Notes under the pieces: model-generated
What the model was told of the DNA's origin: nothing
Database searches by the model: none
Seen by the model: only the letters and a program-made list of their open reading frames with translations
Program-made: the position numbers and the translations under genes
NCBI GenBank assembly: GCA_035315345.1
Contig: DATFYA010000023.1
Span: forward strand, 1 to 46,375
Source of the DNA: Candidatus Methylomirabilota bacterium
GTDB taxonomy: Bacteria; Methylomirabilota; Methylomirabilia; Rokubacteriales; CSP1-6
Direction of reading: 5' to 3'
DNA: 46,375 nt
Part shown: in pieces, positions 25,002 to 36,182 of the stretch
Layout of the letters: each line of letters starts with the position of its first letter
Numbering within the stretch: position 1 is the stretch's first letter

Positions 25002-26161
25002 TGGATCCGGAAGCCAGGAAAGTCATCGAGCTGGGCTACGGCGGCAGCGAGCGCCTCACCATGAACATGGGGCCGCAGCACCCGTCCGCCCACGGCGTGT
25101 TCCGCGCGATCCTGACCCTCGAGGGCGAAACGGTGGTGGCGGTGGACGCGGTGATCGGCTATCTGCACCGCTGCCACGAAAAGCTGGGCGAGTCGCTGAC
25201 CTACACCCAGTACCCCTCGATCGCGTCGAAGACCGACTACGTGGCCGCGATGACCAGCGAGCTGGCCTACGTGCGCGCGGCCGAGATGGTGGGCAAGGTC
25301 GAGGTGCCGCGGCGCGCCCAGTACCTGCGGGTGATCATGGCCGAGCTGCAGCGCATCGCCTCGCATTGCCTCTGGCTCGGTACCTGGTGCCTGGACATGG
25401 GCGGGGCGCTCGGCGGCGGGGCCACCGTCTTCCTCTACTGCATCCGCGAGCGCGAGTGGGTCCTCGACCTGTTCGAGGCCCTGGTGGGCGCGCGGCTACT
25501 CTACGGCTTCCACCAGGTGGGCGGCACGCGCTACGACATTCCCGCCGGCTGGGCCCAGAAGTGCCGCGAGACCATCGGCCTGATCGAGCGGCGCCTCGAC
25601 GAGTACGAGGACATGCTCGAGCGCAACGCCTTCTTCCTGGCCCGGACCCAGGGGGTGGGCGTCATCTCGCGCAACCTCGCCCAGACCGTCGGCGTCTCCG
25701 GGCCGCTGATCCGGGGCTCCGGGGTCAGCTACGACATTCGCCGGCTCGAGCCCTACTCCTCCTACGAGGATTTCGACTTCAAGGTGCCGGTGGAGACCGC
25801 CGGGGACTGCTACGCGCGCTACCGGGTGCGGATGGTGGAGTTCCGCGAGTCGATCAACATCGTGCGGCAGGCGCTGGACGGCCTGCCCGAGGGCCCCGTG
25901 TCCTCGCGACCGGGCGTCAAGTCGGTGGGGCAGGTGCGGGTGGCCAAGGGTGAAGGCTACGCGCGGGTCGAAGGCGCCCGCGGTGAGGTGGGCTGCTACC
26001 TGGTCTCCGACGGCAGCGCCAAGCCCTACCGCATGAAATGGCGGGGGGCGTCGTTCTCGAACCTCTCGATCCTGCCGCACATCCTCATCGGCTGCAAGGT
26101 CGCCGACGTGGTGGCGATCATGGGCTCGGTGGACCCGGTCTTCGGCGAGGTCGACCGCTAG
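25001..26161 (+). CDS. nuoD: NADH-quinone oxidoreductase subunit D
   Basis: A 386-residue 49-kDa-type subunit that forms the quinone pocket with NuoB. Family motifs are NMGPQHPSAHGVFR near the N-terminus, IGYLHRCHEK, and the C-terminal GSVDPVFGEVDR. ATG 25001 is chosen: the frame is open upstream through the tandem repeat, but that stretch is low-complexity RRPSEQRG-type sequence and not part of the family. It is preceded by the NIPSNAP gene and the repeat instead of nuoC. A 34-codon frame links its stop to nuoH. Confidence 0.97.
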   Translation: MDPEARKVIELGYGGSERLTMNMGPQHPSAHGVFRAILTLEGETVVAVDAVIGYLHRCHEKLGESLTYTQYPSIASKTDYVAAMTSELAYVRAAEMVGKVEVPRRAQYLRVIMAELQRIASHCLWLGTWCLDMGGALGGGATVFLYCIREREWVLDLFEALVGARLLYGFHQVGGTRYDIPAGWAQKCRETIGLIERRLDEYEDMLERNAFFLARTQGVGVISRNLAQTVGVSGPLIRGSGVSYDIRRLEPYSSYEDFDFKVPVETAGDCYARYRVRMVEFRESINIVRQALDGLPEGPVSSRPGVKSVGQVRVAKGEGYARVEGARGEVGCYLVSDGSAKPYRMKWRGASFSNLSILPHILIGCKVADVVAIMGSVDPVFGEVDR

Positions 26162-26162
26162 C

Positions 26163-26267
26163 ATGGGACGCCTGGTCCGCGGACCGGAGGAGTGCGGGGG
26201 CCATGTCGAGGCCACCGCATACAACAGTGGCCCAGTCGAGGCACCGATCAGCCGGGTGCCCAGATGA
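26163..26267 (+). CDS. Short coupling ORF between nuoD and nuoH
   Basis: A 34-residue frame starts at ATG 26163, one base after the nuoD stop, and its TGA (26265-26267) overlaps the nuoH ATG (26264). The peptide is MGRLVRGPEECGGHVEATAY and onward; it matches nothing I know. It may simply carry ribosomes from nuoD into nuoH, or may be chance in GC-rich DNA. The 12-bp palindrome GGTCCGCGGACC lies at 26174-26185 within it. Confidence 0.3.
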   Translation: MGRLVRGPEECGGHVEATAYNSGPVEAPISRVPR

Positions 26268-27253
26268 TCGGGGAGGTGTTCAACGCGTTCGTCGTAGGGT
26301 TCATCGTTCTCAACGTGATCATCGGCATGGTGACCTACGTCACGCTGCTGGAGCGCAAGTTCGCCGCGCGCATGCAGTCACGCATCGGTCCTTATCGGGT
26401 GGGTCCGCACGGTCTCCTGCAGCCGATCGCGGACGCGGTGAAGCTCATGATGAAGGAGGACGTGGTCCCGCGGCTGGCCGACCGCTCGGTCTACAACCTC
26501 GCCCCGATCGTGTTCCTCGTGCCGTGCATGTTCATCTTCGCCACGCTGCCCTTCGCCCCCGGCCTGGGGATCGCCGACCTCAACATCGGGATCCTCTTCT
26601 TCCTGGCGGTGTCGGCGATGGAGATCGTCGGCCTCTTCATGGGCGGCTGGGGGTCCAACAACAAGTACGCGCTGCTCTCCGCGATGCGGGCGGTCAACCA
26701 GATCATCTCCTACGACCTGCCCTTCATCTTCGTGGCGCTCGTGCCGGTCCTCTTCGCGGGCTCGCTCCGCCTCTCCGACATCGCGACGGCCCAGGGGGAT
26801 CTCTGGTACGTGGCGTGGTTTCCGTTCGGGACGCTCGCGTTCCTGTTCTACGTGGTGGCCACGCTGGCCGCGGAGAACCGCGTGCCGTTCGACATCCTGG
26901 AGGCGGAGTCGGAGCTGGTGGCCGGTTTCCGCGTCGAGTACTCGGGCATGAAGTTCGCGCTGATCCAGCTCGGCGAGTACGCCCACATCATCGGCACCTC
27001 GTTCCTGGGGGCGCTCCTGTTCCTGGGCGCGTGGGGCGGGCCGTGGGCGGATACCTCGCCGTGGTGGGGCGCGCTCTGGTTCCTGCTCAAGGCCATGTTC
27101 GTCTTCCTCCTGGTGACCTGGATCCGCTGGAGCTTCGTGCGCATCCGGGCCGATCAGATCCTGGCCATCTCCTGGAAGCTCCTGCTGCCCGCCAGCCTCC
27201 TGCTGCTGATGGCGACGGCGCTCCAGGTGGTGCTGACGAGCGGCAATGGCTAG
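26264..27253 (+). CDS. nuoH: NADH-quinone oxidoreductase subunit H
   Basis: A 329-residue membrane subunit (ND1 family, about eight helices) that anchors the peripheral arm and forms the entry of the quinone channel. Conserved motifs are ERKFAARMQSRIGPYRVGP near the N-terminus and AENRVPFDILEAESELVAGF in the middle, whose Glu residues lie on the quinone-proton coupling path. ATG 26264 is preferred to the in-frame start 72 bases upstream because the family begins at this point. The nuoI ATG lies inside its last eight bases. nuoE, nuoF and nuoG, which often sit between D and H, are absent. Confidence 0.96.
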   Translation: MIGEVFNAFVVGFIVLNVIIGMVTYVTLLERKFAARMQSRIGPYRVGPHGLLQPIADAVKLMMKEDVVPRLADRSVYNLAPIVFLVPCMFIFATLPFAPGLGIADLNIGILFFLAVSAMEIVGLFMGGWGSNNKYALLSAMRAVNQIISYDLPFIFVALVPVLFAGSLRLSDIATAQGDLWYVAWFPFGTLAFLFYVVATLAAENRVPFDILEAESELVAGFRVEYSGMKFALIQLGEYAHIIGTSFLGALLFLGAWGGPWADTSPWWGALWFLLKAMFVFLLVTWIRWSFVRIRADQILAISWKLLLPASLLLLMATALQVVLTSGNG

Positions 27254-27854
27254 ACGGCTCGGCGACAGCTTCTGGGGCGATCTCTACGACCTGGTGCGGG
27301 CGGTCGCCCGGGCCATGAAGGTCACCCTGATCAATCTGATCCGCCGGCCGGTCACCGTGCACTACCCGGACCAGGTCCGCGCGTACCCGGATCGCTACCG
27401 CGGGCTGCTCGCCCTGACCTACGACAAGGAGACCGGCGAGGAGAACTGCATCGGTTGCCGGCTGTGCGAGTACATCTGCCCGCCCCAGGTCATCAAGGTG
27501 GAGATGCTCAAGGCGGAGAAGCGCAACTACGCCAAGACGTTCACCCTCGAGCTGTACGCGTGCGAATTCTGCGAGCTGTGTGTGCAGGTGTGCCCCACCG
27601 ACGCGATCATCATGATGAAGTCGTTCGACATGTCCACGTCGGACCGGCGCGAGCTCCTGCTGGACAAGGACCGGCTCCACCAGATCGGCCTGCGCTTCGA
27701 GCCGTCGTGGGCGACCGGCAACCTGCTGCGCGACATGCAGACCCCGCCGAAGGCCCCGCGCCCCGAGGCGGAACCGGCCAAGGCCGGCGGACCCGCGAAG
27801 GCGGCGGAAGCGGGCACGGCGTCGGCCACCAAGTCCGGAGGTGGCGCCGAGTGA
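27246..27854 (+). CDS. nuoI: NADH-quinone oxidoreductase subunit I
   Basis: A 202-residue iron-sulfur subunit with two 4Fe-4S sites: C68, C71, C74 and C78 in CIGCRLCEYICPP, and C106, C109, C112 and C116 in CEFCELCVQVCPTDAI. These carry clusters N6a and N6b. The N-terminal amphipathic helix (FWGDLYDLVRAVARAMK) contacts the membrane. From about residue 165 the protein has an added tail rich in Pro, Ala, Lys and Glu, which is not part of the core fold. The stop overlaps the GTG start of nuoJ. Confidence 0.96.
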   Translation: MARRLGDSFWGDLYDLVRAVARAMKVTLINLIRRPVTVHYPDQVRAYPDRYRGLLALTYDKETGEENCIGCRLCEYICPPQVIKVEMLKAEKRNYAKTFTLELYACEFCELCVQVCPTDAIIMMKSFDMSTSDRRELLLDKDRLHQIGLRFEPSWATGNLLRDMQTPPKAPRPEAEPAKAGGPAKAAEAGTASATKSGGGAE

Positions 27855-28345
27855 TCCTCGAGCCGATAACCTTCTGGGGGCTGGCGGTGGTGCTGCTGGC
27901 CTCGGCTCTGGCGGTGGTCCTGACCCGGAATCTCTTCCACTCGGTGCTGTACCTGGCCCTGATGCTGACCGCCACGTCCGGGCTCTTCCTGTCGCTCGAC
28001 GCGGAGTTCCTGGCCGCGGTCCAGCTGCTGCTGTACGCAGGCGGCGTGGTGACGATCGCGGTATTCGCCATCGTGGTGACGGAGCGGCTGGTCGCGCATC
28101 GGATCACCCAGTCGAGCCGGCAGATCTTCACCGGGTTCATCATCTCGGGCGCGCTGCTGGTGGCGCTGCTGGTGGTCTTCCGCCGGGCGCCGCTGACCAT
28201 CTCGCGGCCCGCGGTGACCGAGGAGCTCACCGCCGCCATCGGGGAGAGCCTGCTCACCACGTACGTGCTGCCGTTCGAGCTGCTGGGCGTGCTCTTGCTG
28301 GCCGGCCTGCTCGGGGCGCTGTACTTCGCGCGGCCGGACGACTGA
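27851..28345 (+). CDS. nuoJ: NADH-quinone oxidoreductase subunit J
   Basis: A 164-residue membrane subunit (ND6 family) with five predicted helices. The conserved helix with the pi-bulge reads AVQLLLYAGGVVTIAVFAIV. It starts at GTG 27851, overlapping the nuoI stop as GTGA; the long open frame upstream is a shadow of nuoI. It lies one base before nuoK. Confidence 0.94.
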   Translation: MILEPITFWGLAVVLLASALAVVLTRNLFHSVLYLALMLTATSGLFLSLDAEFLAAVQLLLYAGGVVTIAVFAIVVTERLVAHRITQSSRQIFTGFIISGALLVALLVVFRRAPLTISRPAVTEELTAAIGESLLTTYVLPFELLGVLLLAGLLGALYFARPDD

Positions 28346-28346
28346 G

Positions 28347-28646
28347 ATGACCCTGCAGGCCTATCTCACGCTCTCGGCCATGTTGTTCTGCATCGGCCTG
28401 TTCGGCGTCATGACCCGGCGCAACACCATCGGCATCCTGCTCGGCATCGAGCTGATGCTCAACGCGGTCAACATCAACCTGGTGGCCTTCGCCCGCTTCC
28501 GGGCCGACGTCGCCGGCATGGTCTTCACCGTGTTCACCATCAGCATCACGGTGGTGGAGGTGGCGCTCGGCCTCGCCCTCGTCATCCTGATCTTCCGCCT
28601 CCGCCGCACCGCGGTGGCGGACCACCTGGACCTCCTCAGGGGATAG
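28347..28646 (+). CDS. nuoK: NADH-quinone oxidoreductase subunit K
   Basis: A 99-residue membrane subunit (ND4L family) with three helices. The conserved membrane Glu residues are in GILLGIELMLNAVNINLVAF and in TVVEVALGLALV, which form part of the E-channel for proton transfer. It has the family length and position after nuoJ. Confidence 0.96.
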   Translation: MTLQAYLTLSAMLFCIGLFGVMTRRNTIGILLGIELMLNAVNINLVAFARFRADVAGMVFTVFTISITVVEVALGLALVILIFRLRRTAVADHLDLLRG

Positions 28647-28652
28647 CCCGGC

Positions 28653-30484
<1,832 letters not shown>

Positions 30485-30488
<4 letters not shown>

Positions 30489-32047
30489 GCGCGGCGATGC
30501 CTCTCGGCCTCAGCAGCTTCCCGGTGCTGTCCATCATCACCTGGTCGCCCTTCGTCGGGGCCCTGCTGATCATGTTCCTGGCCCGGCGCAACGCGCTGCT
30601 GGTGCGCTGGCTGGCGGTGGCCTCGACCGCGGTGTCGCTGATACTCACCCTGGTGATCTACGTGGCCTACGACCGGGAGGCGGCCGGCTTCCAGTTCTAC
30701 GAGGACGTGCCGCTGGTGGCGCCGCTGGGCATCAACTACCAGCTCGGCATCGACGGCATGAGCCTGCTCATGCTGCTGCTCACCTCGATCATCATCTTCG
30801 CGGGGGCCTGGGCCTCCTGGACCGTGAAGGTGCGCAGCCAGGAGTTCTACGCCCTGCTGCTGGTGCTGGTGACCGGGGTCTACGGCGTCTTCGTCTCGCT
30901 CGACCTGTTCGTGCTCTTCCTGTTCTACGAGATCGCGGTGCTGCCGATGTACCTGCTCATCGGCATCTGGGGCTCGAGCGGCGAGGTGCGCCCGCAGGGC
31001 ATCTTCGGCTGGGCCTTCGGCCGCACCGGCGTCGGCACCAAGGAATACGCCGCGATGAAGCTGACCCTCTACCTGCTCTTCGGGTCCGCCTTCATCCTGG
31101 TCGGCATCCTCGCCCTCTACGTGGCGAACGACTCGTCGTCGTTCTCGTTCCTCGAGATGGAGCTGGGCCAGTTCGATCCGCGGCTGCAGTCCTGGGTGTT
31201 CCTGGCCTTCTACGTGGGCTTCGGCATCCTGGCCGGCATCTGGCCGCTGCACACCTGGTCGCCCGACGGCCACGCCTCCGCGCCCACCGCCGTCTCCATG
31301 CTGCACGCCGGCGTGCTCATGAAGCTCGGGGCCTACGGGGTGGTGCGCCTCGGCATGGGGCTGCTGCCCGACGCGACGCTGCAGTGGTCCTGGCTGGTCG
31401 GCACGATCGCGTGCATCAACATCGTCTACGGCGCGTTCTCGGCCATGGCCCAGACCGATCTCAAGTACGTGATCGCCTACTCCTCGGTCTCGCACATGGG
31501 CGTGGTGATGCTCGGCGCGGCCACCCTCACCGAGGTGGGGCTCAACGGATCGGTCTACCAGATGTTCGCCCACGGGATCATGACCGGCCTCTTCTTCGCC
31601 CTGGTCGGCCTGGTCTACGAGAAGGCCCACTCGCGCGAGATCTTCAAGATGGGCGGCTTCGCGCGGATGATGCCGGGGATCGCGACCGCGTTCACCATCG
31701 CGGGCCTGTCGTCGCTCGGCCTGCCCGCCACCGCCGGCTTCGTGGCCGAGCTCCTCACGTTCCTGGGGGCGTGGCAGTCGTCGTACTCGTGGTGGCTGAT
31801 CCCCGCGGTGGGCGGCGCCTATCTCACCGCGATCTACGTGCTGCGCGTCACCAAGCAGATCTTCTGGGGGCCGCCCTCGCCCGATCCGCACTTCCAGAAC
31901 TTGCCGGACGCGCGAGGCCCGGAGTGGGCCGCGCTCTGGATCCTGGTGTTCGTGATCGTGCTCTTCGGGGTGTGGCCGTCGCTGGCGCTGGCCCCCGTGG
32001 ATACCGCCACGATGCCGCTGCTGAACCGCCTCTGGGTGCTCCAGTGA
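30485..32047 (+). CDS. nuoM: NADH-quinone oxidoreductase subunit M
   Basis: A 520-residue antiporter-like subunit with about 14 helices. The helix-5 Glu is in LFLFYEIAVLPMYLLIG, and HTWSPDGHASAPTAVSMLHAG with LMKLGAYG carries the central Lys and His residues of the proton path. ATG 30485 overlaps the nuoL stop (ATGA); the long open frame upstream of it is a shadow of nuoL. Its stop overlaps the GTG of nuoN. Confidence 0.96.
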
Positions 32048-33471
32048 ACGGGTTCGACGTGAGGAGCGCGCTCGGGATCGAGATCGGGCTCGCCGTCCTC
32101 ATGCTGATCGTGTTCCTGGTCGGCCTGGTCATGCCCGCGGGCGACAAGCGGCGCGTCGGGGTGCTCACCGCGATCGGCCTGGTGATCCTGCTCGGGATCT
32201 CCTGGCGCGCCGAGGCCGGCGCCGAGATCTTCAACGGCGCCTTCGTGCAGGACGAGCTGGCCCTGTTCGCCAAGCGCCTCTTCATCGTGGCGACCCTGAT
32301 CGGCGTGCTCGCCTCGCTCCCGTTGCGGGCGGTCGCCTTCGCCCGGCGGGCCACCGAGTACTATGTGGCCATCCTCGCCTCCCTGCTCGGCATGCTGGTC
32401 CTGGGCTCGGCCCGCGACCTGGTCCTGCTCTTCGTGGCGTTCGAGCTGATGTCGATCCCGCTCTACTACCTGGCCGGCTTCCTCAAGCGCGAGCCCGAGG
32501 CGGTGGAGGCGGCGCTGAAGTTCTTCCTGGTGGGCACGGTCTCGTCCGCGGTGCTGATCTACGGCCTCTCGTTCCTGTACGGCATCGCGGGTACGACCGA
32601 CATCCGCGGCGTGGCGACGGCCATGACCACGGGCCATCCGATGCTCCTGCTGGGCATGCTGCTGGCTCTGGGCGGCCTCGGGTTCAAGATCGCCGCGTTC
32701 CCGTTCCACATGTGGGTGCCCGACACCTACGAGGCCGCGAGCACGCCGTTCGTGGCCTGGCTCTCGGTGGCCCCGAAGGCGGCCGGCTTCATCGTGATCT
32801 TCCGGCTCTACCTCGAGGGCATGGGTGACCGCGTGCTCTTCTGGGTTCCCGCGGCGACGGGGCTCGCCGCGGTGACGATCATCGGCGGCAACCTGATGGC
32901 GATCCCGCAGCAGAACATCAAGCGCCTGCTCGCCTACTCGGGCGTGGCCCACATCGGCTACATGCTGGTGGGCTTCGCGGCCGTCTCCGCCAACGGCGTG
33001 GCGATGATGCTCTTCTACCTGGTCGCGTACCTGTTCGGGAACATGGGCGCGTTCCTGGTGGTGGAGGCGGTGGCGCAGGCCGAGGGCTCCGAGGGCATCG
33101 CGGCGTACCGCGGCCTCGCCCAGCGCTCGCCCATCCTGGCGCTGAGCATGCTGCTGTTCCTGCTCTCGCTCGGCGGCATCCCGTTCGTGGCCGGCTTCTG
33201 GGCCAAGCTCTACGTCTTCTGGGCCGCGGCGGAGCAGGGCCTCTACTGGCTGGTGCTGCTGGGCGCGGTCCTGACGGTCGTCGCGCTCTTCTACTACCTG
33301 CTGGTGGCCAAGCGCATGTACATCGACGCCCCCGACCGCCGCGATCCCATCCCGGTCGCGCCGCTCCTGTCCTTCTGCATCTTCGTGTGCGTGCTCGGCG
33401 TCGTGCTCGCCGGCATCTACCCCAGGCCCCTGGTCATCGCGGCCCTCCGCGCCGCCTCCCCGCTCTTCTAG
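32044..33471 (+). CDS. nuoN: NADH-quinone oxidoreductase subunit N
   Basis: A 475-residue antiporter-like subunit, the third proton pump of the membrane arm. The helix-5 Glu is in FVAFELMSIPLYYLAGF; the helix-7 Lys is in FKIAAFPFHMWVPDTYEGAS-type sequence (here FHMWVPDTYEAAS), and QNIKRLLAYSGVAHIGYM follows. It starts at GTG 32044, overlapping the nuoM stop. It is the last gene of the operon, and a hairpin follows ten bases after its stop. Confidence 0.96.
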   Translation: MNGFDVRSALGIEIGLAVLMLIVFLVGLVMPAGDKRRVGVLTAIGLVILLGISWRAEAGAEIFNGAFVQDELALFAKRLFIVATLIGVLASLPLRAVAFARRATEYYVAILASLLGMLVLGSARDLVLLFVAFELMSIPLYYLAGFLKREPEAVEAALKFFLVGTVSSAVLIYGLSFLYGIAGTTDIRGVATAMTTGHPMLLLGMLLALGGLGFKIAAFPFHMWVPDTYEAASTPFVAWLSVAPKAAGFIVIFRLYLEGMGDRVLFWVPAATGLAAVTIIGGNLMAIPQQNIKRLLAYSGVAHIGYMLVGFAAVSANGVAMMLFYLVAYLFGNMGAFLVVEAVAQAEGSEGIAAYRGLAQRSPILALSMLLFLLSLGGIPFVAGFWAKLYVFWAAAEQGLYWLVLLGAVLTVVALFYYLLVAKRMYIDAPDRRDPIPVAPLLSFCIFVCVLGVVLAGIYPRPLVIAALRAASPLF

Positions 33472-33480
33472 CGTTGGCGA

Positions 33481-33504
33481 CCCTCTCCCCCCCGGCGGAG
33501 AGGG
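33481..33504 (+). terminator. Hairpin after nuoN
   Basis: CCCTCTCC (33481-33488) and GGAGAGGG (33497-33504) form an 8-bp stem with an 8-base loop, ten bases after the nuoN stop and well before the next promoter. The sequence is of the CCCTCTCCCC...GGGGAGAGGG type that recurs between genes in many GC-rich genomes, so it may be a dispersed repeat used as a terminator. Confidence 0.6.
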
Positions 33505-33550
33505 CAGGGTGAGGGAGCGGTGGATCGGCATCACCGCGAATTTGTTGGGC

Positions 33551-33556
33551 TATACT
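33551..33556 (+). promoter_or_regulatory. Candidate -10 element of the downstream operon
   Basis: TATACT ten bases before ATG 33566. If it is used, transcription would begin at or within a few bases of the start codon, giving a nearly leaderless mRNA; this agrees with the lack of a ribosome-binding site before that ATG. Confidence 0.45.
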
Positions 33557-33565
33557 ACGGGGGCC

Positions 33566-34585
33566 ATGCCGGCCCTACCGGTCGGGAAGCTCCCACCGCA
33601 GCTGCTCGGTCGCCTCCTCGGCGCGCACGCGCCGGCGGATTCGCGCGTGATCGTCGGACCGCGCCTGGGCGAGGATGCCGCGGTGCTCGACATGGGCGAT
33701 CGCTACCTGGTGGCCACCACCGATCCCATCACCTTCGCCACCGACGAGGCCGGCTGGTACGCGCTGCACGTCAACGCCAACGATCTGGCCGTGCGGGGCG
33801 CGTGCCCGCTCTGGTTCCTGGCCACCGTGCTGCTGCCCGAGGGCGCGGCCACCGAGGCTGCGGTCGAGCGGCTCTTCGCCGACATCGGGGAGGCGTGCGC
33901 GGAGCTCGGCGTGTCGCTCATCGGCGGTCACACCGAGGTGACGGCCGGCCTGCCGCGCCCGATCGTCTCCGGCTGCATGCTGGGTGAGGTGGCGAAGGAC
34001 CGCCTGGTCACCACGGGAGGGGCGCGGCCCGGCGACACGCTGCTGCTCACCAAGGGCGTGCCGCTCGAGGGCACGGCGATCATCGCGCGCGAGCGGGCCG
34101 CCGAGGCGGAGCGGCGGGGGGTCGCCGCCGACGTCGTGAAGCGTGCGCGTGACCTGCTGCGGCGGCCCGGCATCAGCGTGGTGCCCGAGGCGCGCGCAGC
34201 CTGCGCGGCCGCGCGGGTCCACGCCATGCACGACCCGACCGAGGGTGGCGTGGCCACCGCGTGCTGGGAGCTGGCGCAGGCCGCCGACGTGGGCGTGCGC
34301 GTCGATCGCGAGCGCATCCCGGTATTGCGCGAAGGCCGCGCGCTCTGCGAGGCGTTCGGGCTCGATCCGCTCGGCACCATCGCGTCGGGCTCGCTGCTGC
34401 TCGCGGTGGCCGCGTCCGATGCCGAGCGCGTGGCCGAGGCCTGCCGCAGCGTCGGCGTCGACTGCACGGCCATCGGGCGTGTGACCGAGGCCTCGCAGGG
34501 CGTGAGCCTCACGTCCGGCGGCCACCCGCGCCCGATGCCCACATTCCCCCAGGACGAGATCACTCGCCTCTTCGCGGAGAGCTAA
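33566..34585 (+). CDS. PurM/HypE-family (AIR synthase-like) ATP-binding protein
   Basis: A 339-residue protein of the PurM fold (HypE, SelD, PurM, ThiL superfamily). The N-terminal half has VGPRLGEDAAVLDMGD and TDPITFATDEAGWYALHVNANDLA, the ATP/Mg-binding Asp segments; the C-terminal half has MHDPTEGGVATACWELA and ASGSLLLAVA. HypE ends in a Cys that carries a carbamoyl group; this protein ends RLFAES without one, so it is not a standard hydrogenase-maturation HypE. It also lacks the Cys/Sec loop of SelD. It may phosphorylate or activate a small substrate for the enzymes encoded after it. It is the first gene of a tight operon. Confidence 0.85.
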   Translation: MPALPVGKLPPQLLGRLLGAHAPADSRVIVGPRLGEDAAVLDMGDRYLVATTDPITFATDEAGWYALHVNANDLAVRGACPLWFLATVLLPEGAATEAAVERLFADIGEACAELGVSLIGGHTEVTAGLPRPIVSGCMLGEVAKDRLVTTGGARPGDTLLLTKGVPLEGTAIIARERAAEAERRGVAADVVKRARDLLRRPGISVVPEARAACAAARVHAMHDPTEGGVATACWELAQAADVGVRVDRERIPVLREGRALCEAFGLDPLGTIASGSLLLAVAASDAERVAEACRSVGVDCTAIGRVTEASQGVSLTSGGHPRPMPTFPQDEITRLFAES

Positions 34586-34586
34586 G

Positions 34587-36182
34587 ATGCCCCAGATCGG
34601 CTACGCGCACCGCCAGGCCCCGATGGGCCGTCGCGGCATGGTCGCCTCGTGTCACCCGCTGGCCTCGCTGGCCGGGGTAGAGGTGCTGAAGTCGGGCGGC
34701 AACGTGGTGGACGCCGCCATCGCCACCAACGCGGTGCTCGCGGTCACCCAGCCGAACTTCTGCGGCGTGGGCGGTGACATCTTCTGCCTCTACCACGAGG
34801 CGGCCACCCGGCGCGTGCACTACCTGAGCGGCGCGGGATGCTCGGGCTCGCGCGCGAGCCTCGACGAGCTGAACCGGCGCGGGCTGAAGGCGGTGCCCAA
34901 CATCGGCCCCGGCTCCGTCTCGGTGCCCGGGGCGACCCGCGGCTGGCGCATGCTGCTCGACCGCTTCGGCACGCGGCCGCTCGCCAGCCTGCTCGAGCCG
35001 GCCATTCACTACGCGGGAGAGGGGTTCCCGCTGTCGGACGTGGTCGCGCAGGCCATTCGCGAGAAGGCGCCGATGGTGGACGATCCGGAGTGGCATCGCG
35101 TGATCGCCCTCGACGGCCGCTTCCCGAAGACGGGCGACTGCTATCGGCAGCCCGATCTGGCGCGCACGCTGACCGAGCTGGGGCAGGAGCCGGAGCTGTT
35201 CTACAAGGGACGCGTCGCGCGCTCGATCGCCCAGCGGATGCAGGCCGAGGGCTTTCTCACCGCAGATGATCTGGCCACCCACGAGGGCGCGTGGGGCGAG
35301 CCGATCTCCTCGACCTATCGCGGCTACACCATCTACGAGACGCCGCCGCCCACGCAGGGCCTGGCCGCGCTGCTCACCCTGAATCTGCTGGAGGCCTTCG
35401 ACCTCGGCCGCTACGAGTTCCACTCGCCCGAGCACCTGCACCTGCTGATCGAGATGACCAAGCTGGCCTACGCCGATCGCGACCGCTGGGTGGCCGATCC
35501 GTTGCACGAGCGCGTGCCGGTCGAGACGCTCATCGGCAAGGCGTACGCGGAGCGGCGCCGTCTGGCCTTCGATCCCGGGAAGGCGCAGTGGCACAAGTGG
35601 GGCGAGATCGACGGCGACACCACCGGCTTCGTGGTGGCGGACGGGCAGGGCAACGTGATGAGCGTCATCCAGAGCCTCTACAAGTCCTTCGGCTCGGCGG
35701 TGGTGGCGCCCGGCACCGGGGTGGTGCTGCAGAACCGCGGGGCCTACTTCAATACCGATCCGGGGCATCCGAACTGCTTCGGACCCGGCAAGCGCCCCTT
35801 CCACACCCTGATCGCGTGCATGGTCACGCGGGGCGATCAGCCGGTGCTCGGCTACTCGAACATGGGCGGCGACGGCCAGGCCATGTTCCACACCCAGTCG
35901 CTCACCAACGCGCTCGACTTCGGCATGGAGATCCAGGAGGCCATCGAGCGGCCGCGCTTCGTCGCCGGGCCCATCGATCCGGGTGACGTCGTCGACCAGG
36001 TGCGCATCGAGAGCCGCGTGCCCGAAGCAGTTCGCGACGCGCTGACCCGGAAGGGCCACCAGATCACGCCGGTGTCGGACTGGTTCATGCGCATGGGCCA
36101 CGCCCACGGGATCACGCTCGACCACGGGACGCTGCGCGGCGGGGCCGATCCCCGGGGCGACGGCGCGGCGATCGGCTTCTGA
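34587..36182 (+). CDS. Gamma-glutamyltransferase-family Ntn hydrolase
   Basis: A 531-residue protein of the gamma-glutamyltranspeptidase family. These cleave themselves before a Thr that becomes the new N-terminal nucleophile; here it is most likely T345 in DGDTTGFVVADGQGN. The substrate motif NRGAYFNTDPGHPN and the oxyanion-hole Gly-Gly in YSNMGGDGQ are present. There is no signal peptide, so it is probably cytoplasmic, like oxamate amidohydrolase HpxW and other GGT-like acylases, rather than periplasmic Ggt. It may cleave gamma-glutamyl or related amides. It starts one base after the PurM-like gene, and its stop overlaps the ATG of the next. Confidence 0.9.
   Translation: MPQIGYAHRQAPMGRRGMVASCHPLASLAGVEVLKSGGNVVDAAIATNAVLAVTQPNFCGVGGDIFCLYHEAATRRVHYLSGAGCSGSRASLDELNRRGLKAVPNIGPGSVSVPGATRGWRMLLDRFGTRPLASLLEPAIHYAGEGFPLSDVVAQAIREKAPMVDDPEWHRVIALDGRFPKTGDCYRQPDLARTLTELGQEPELFYKGRVARSIAQRMQAEGFLTADDLATHEGAWGEPISSTYRGYTIYETPPPTQGLAALLTLNLLEAFDLGRYEFHSPEHLHLLIEMTKLAYADRDRWVADPLHERVPVETLIGKAYAERRRLAFDPGKAQWHKWGEIDGDTTGFVVADGQGNVMSVIQSLYKSFGSAVVAPGTGVVLQNRGAYFNTDPGHPNCFGPGKRPFHTLIACMVTRGDQPVLGYSNMGGDGQAMFHTQSLTNALDFGMEIQEAIERPRFVAGPIDPGDVVDQVRIESRVPEAVRDALTRKGHQITPVSDWFMRMGHAHGITLDHGTLRGGADPRGDGAAIGF

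Noticed and set aside
33566-34585. selD (selenophosphate synthase)
   Set aside because: The N-terminal Gly-rich Cys/Sec loop of SelD is missing; the protein is a general PurM-fold relative.
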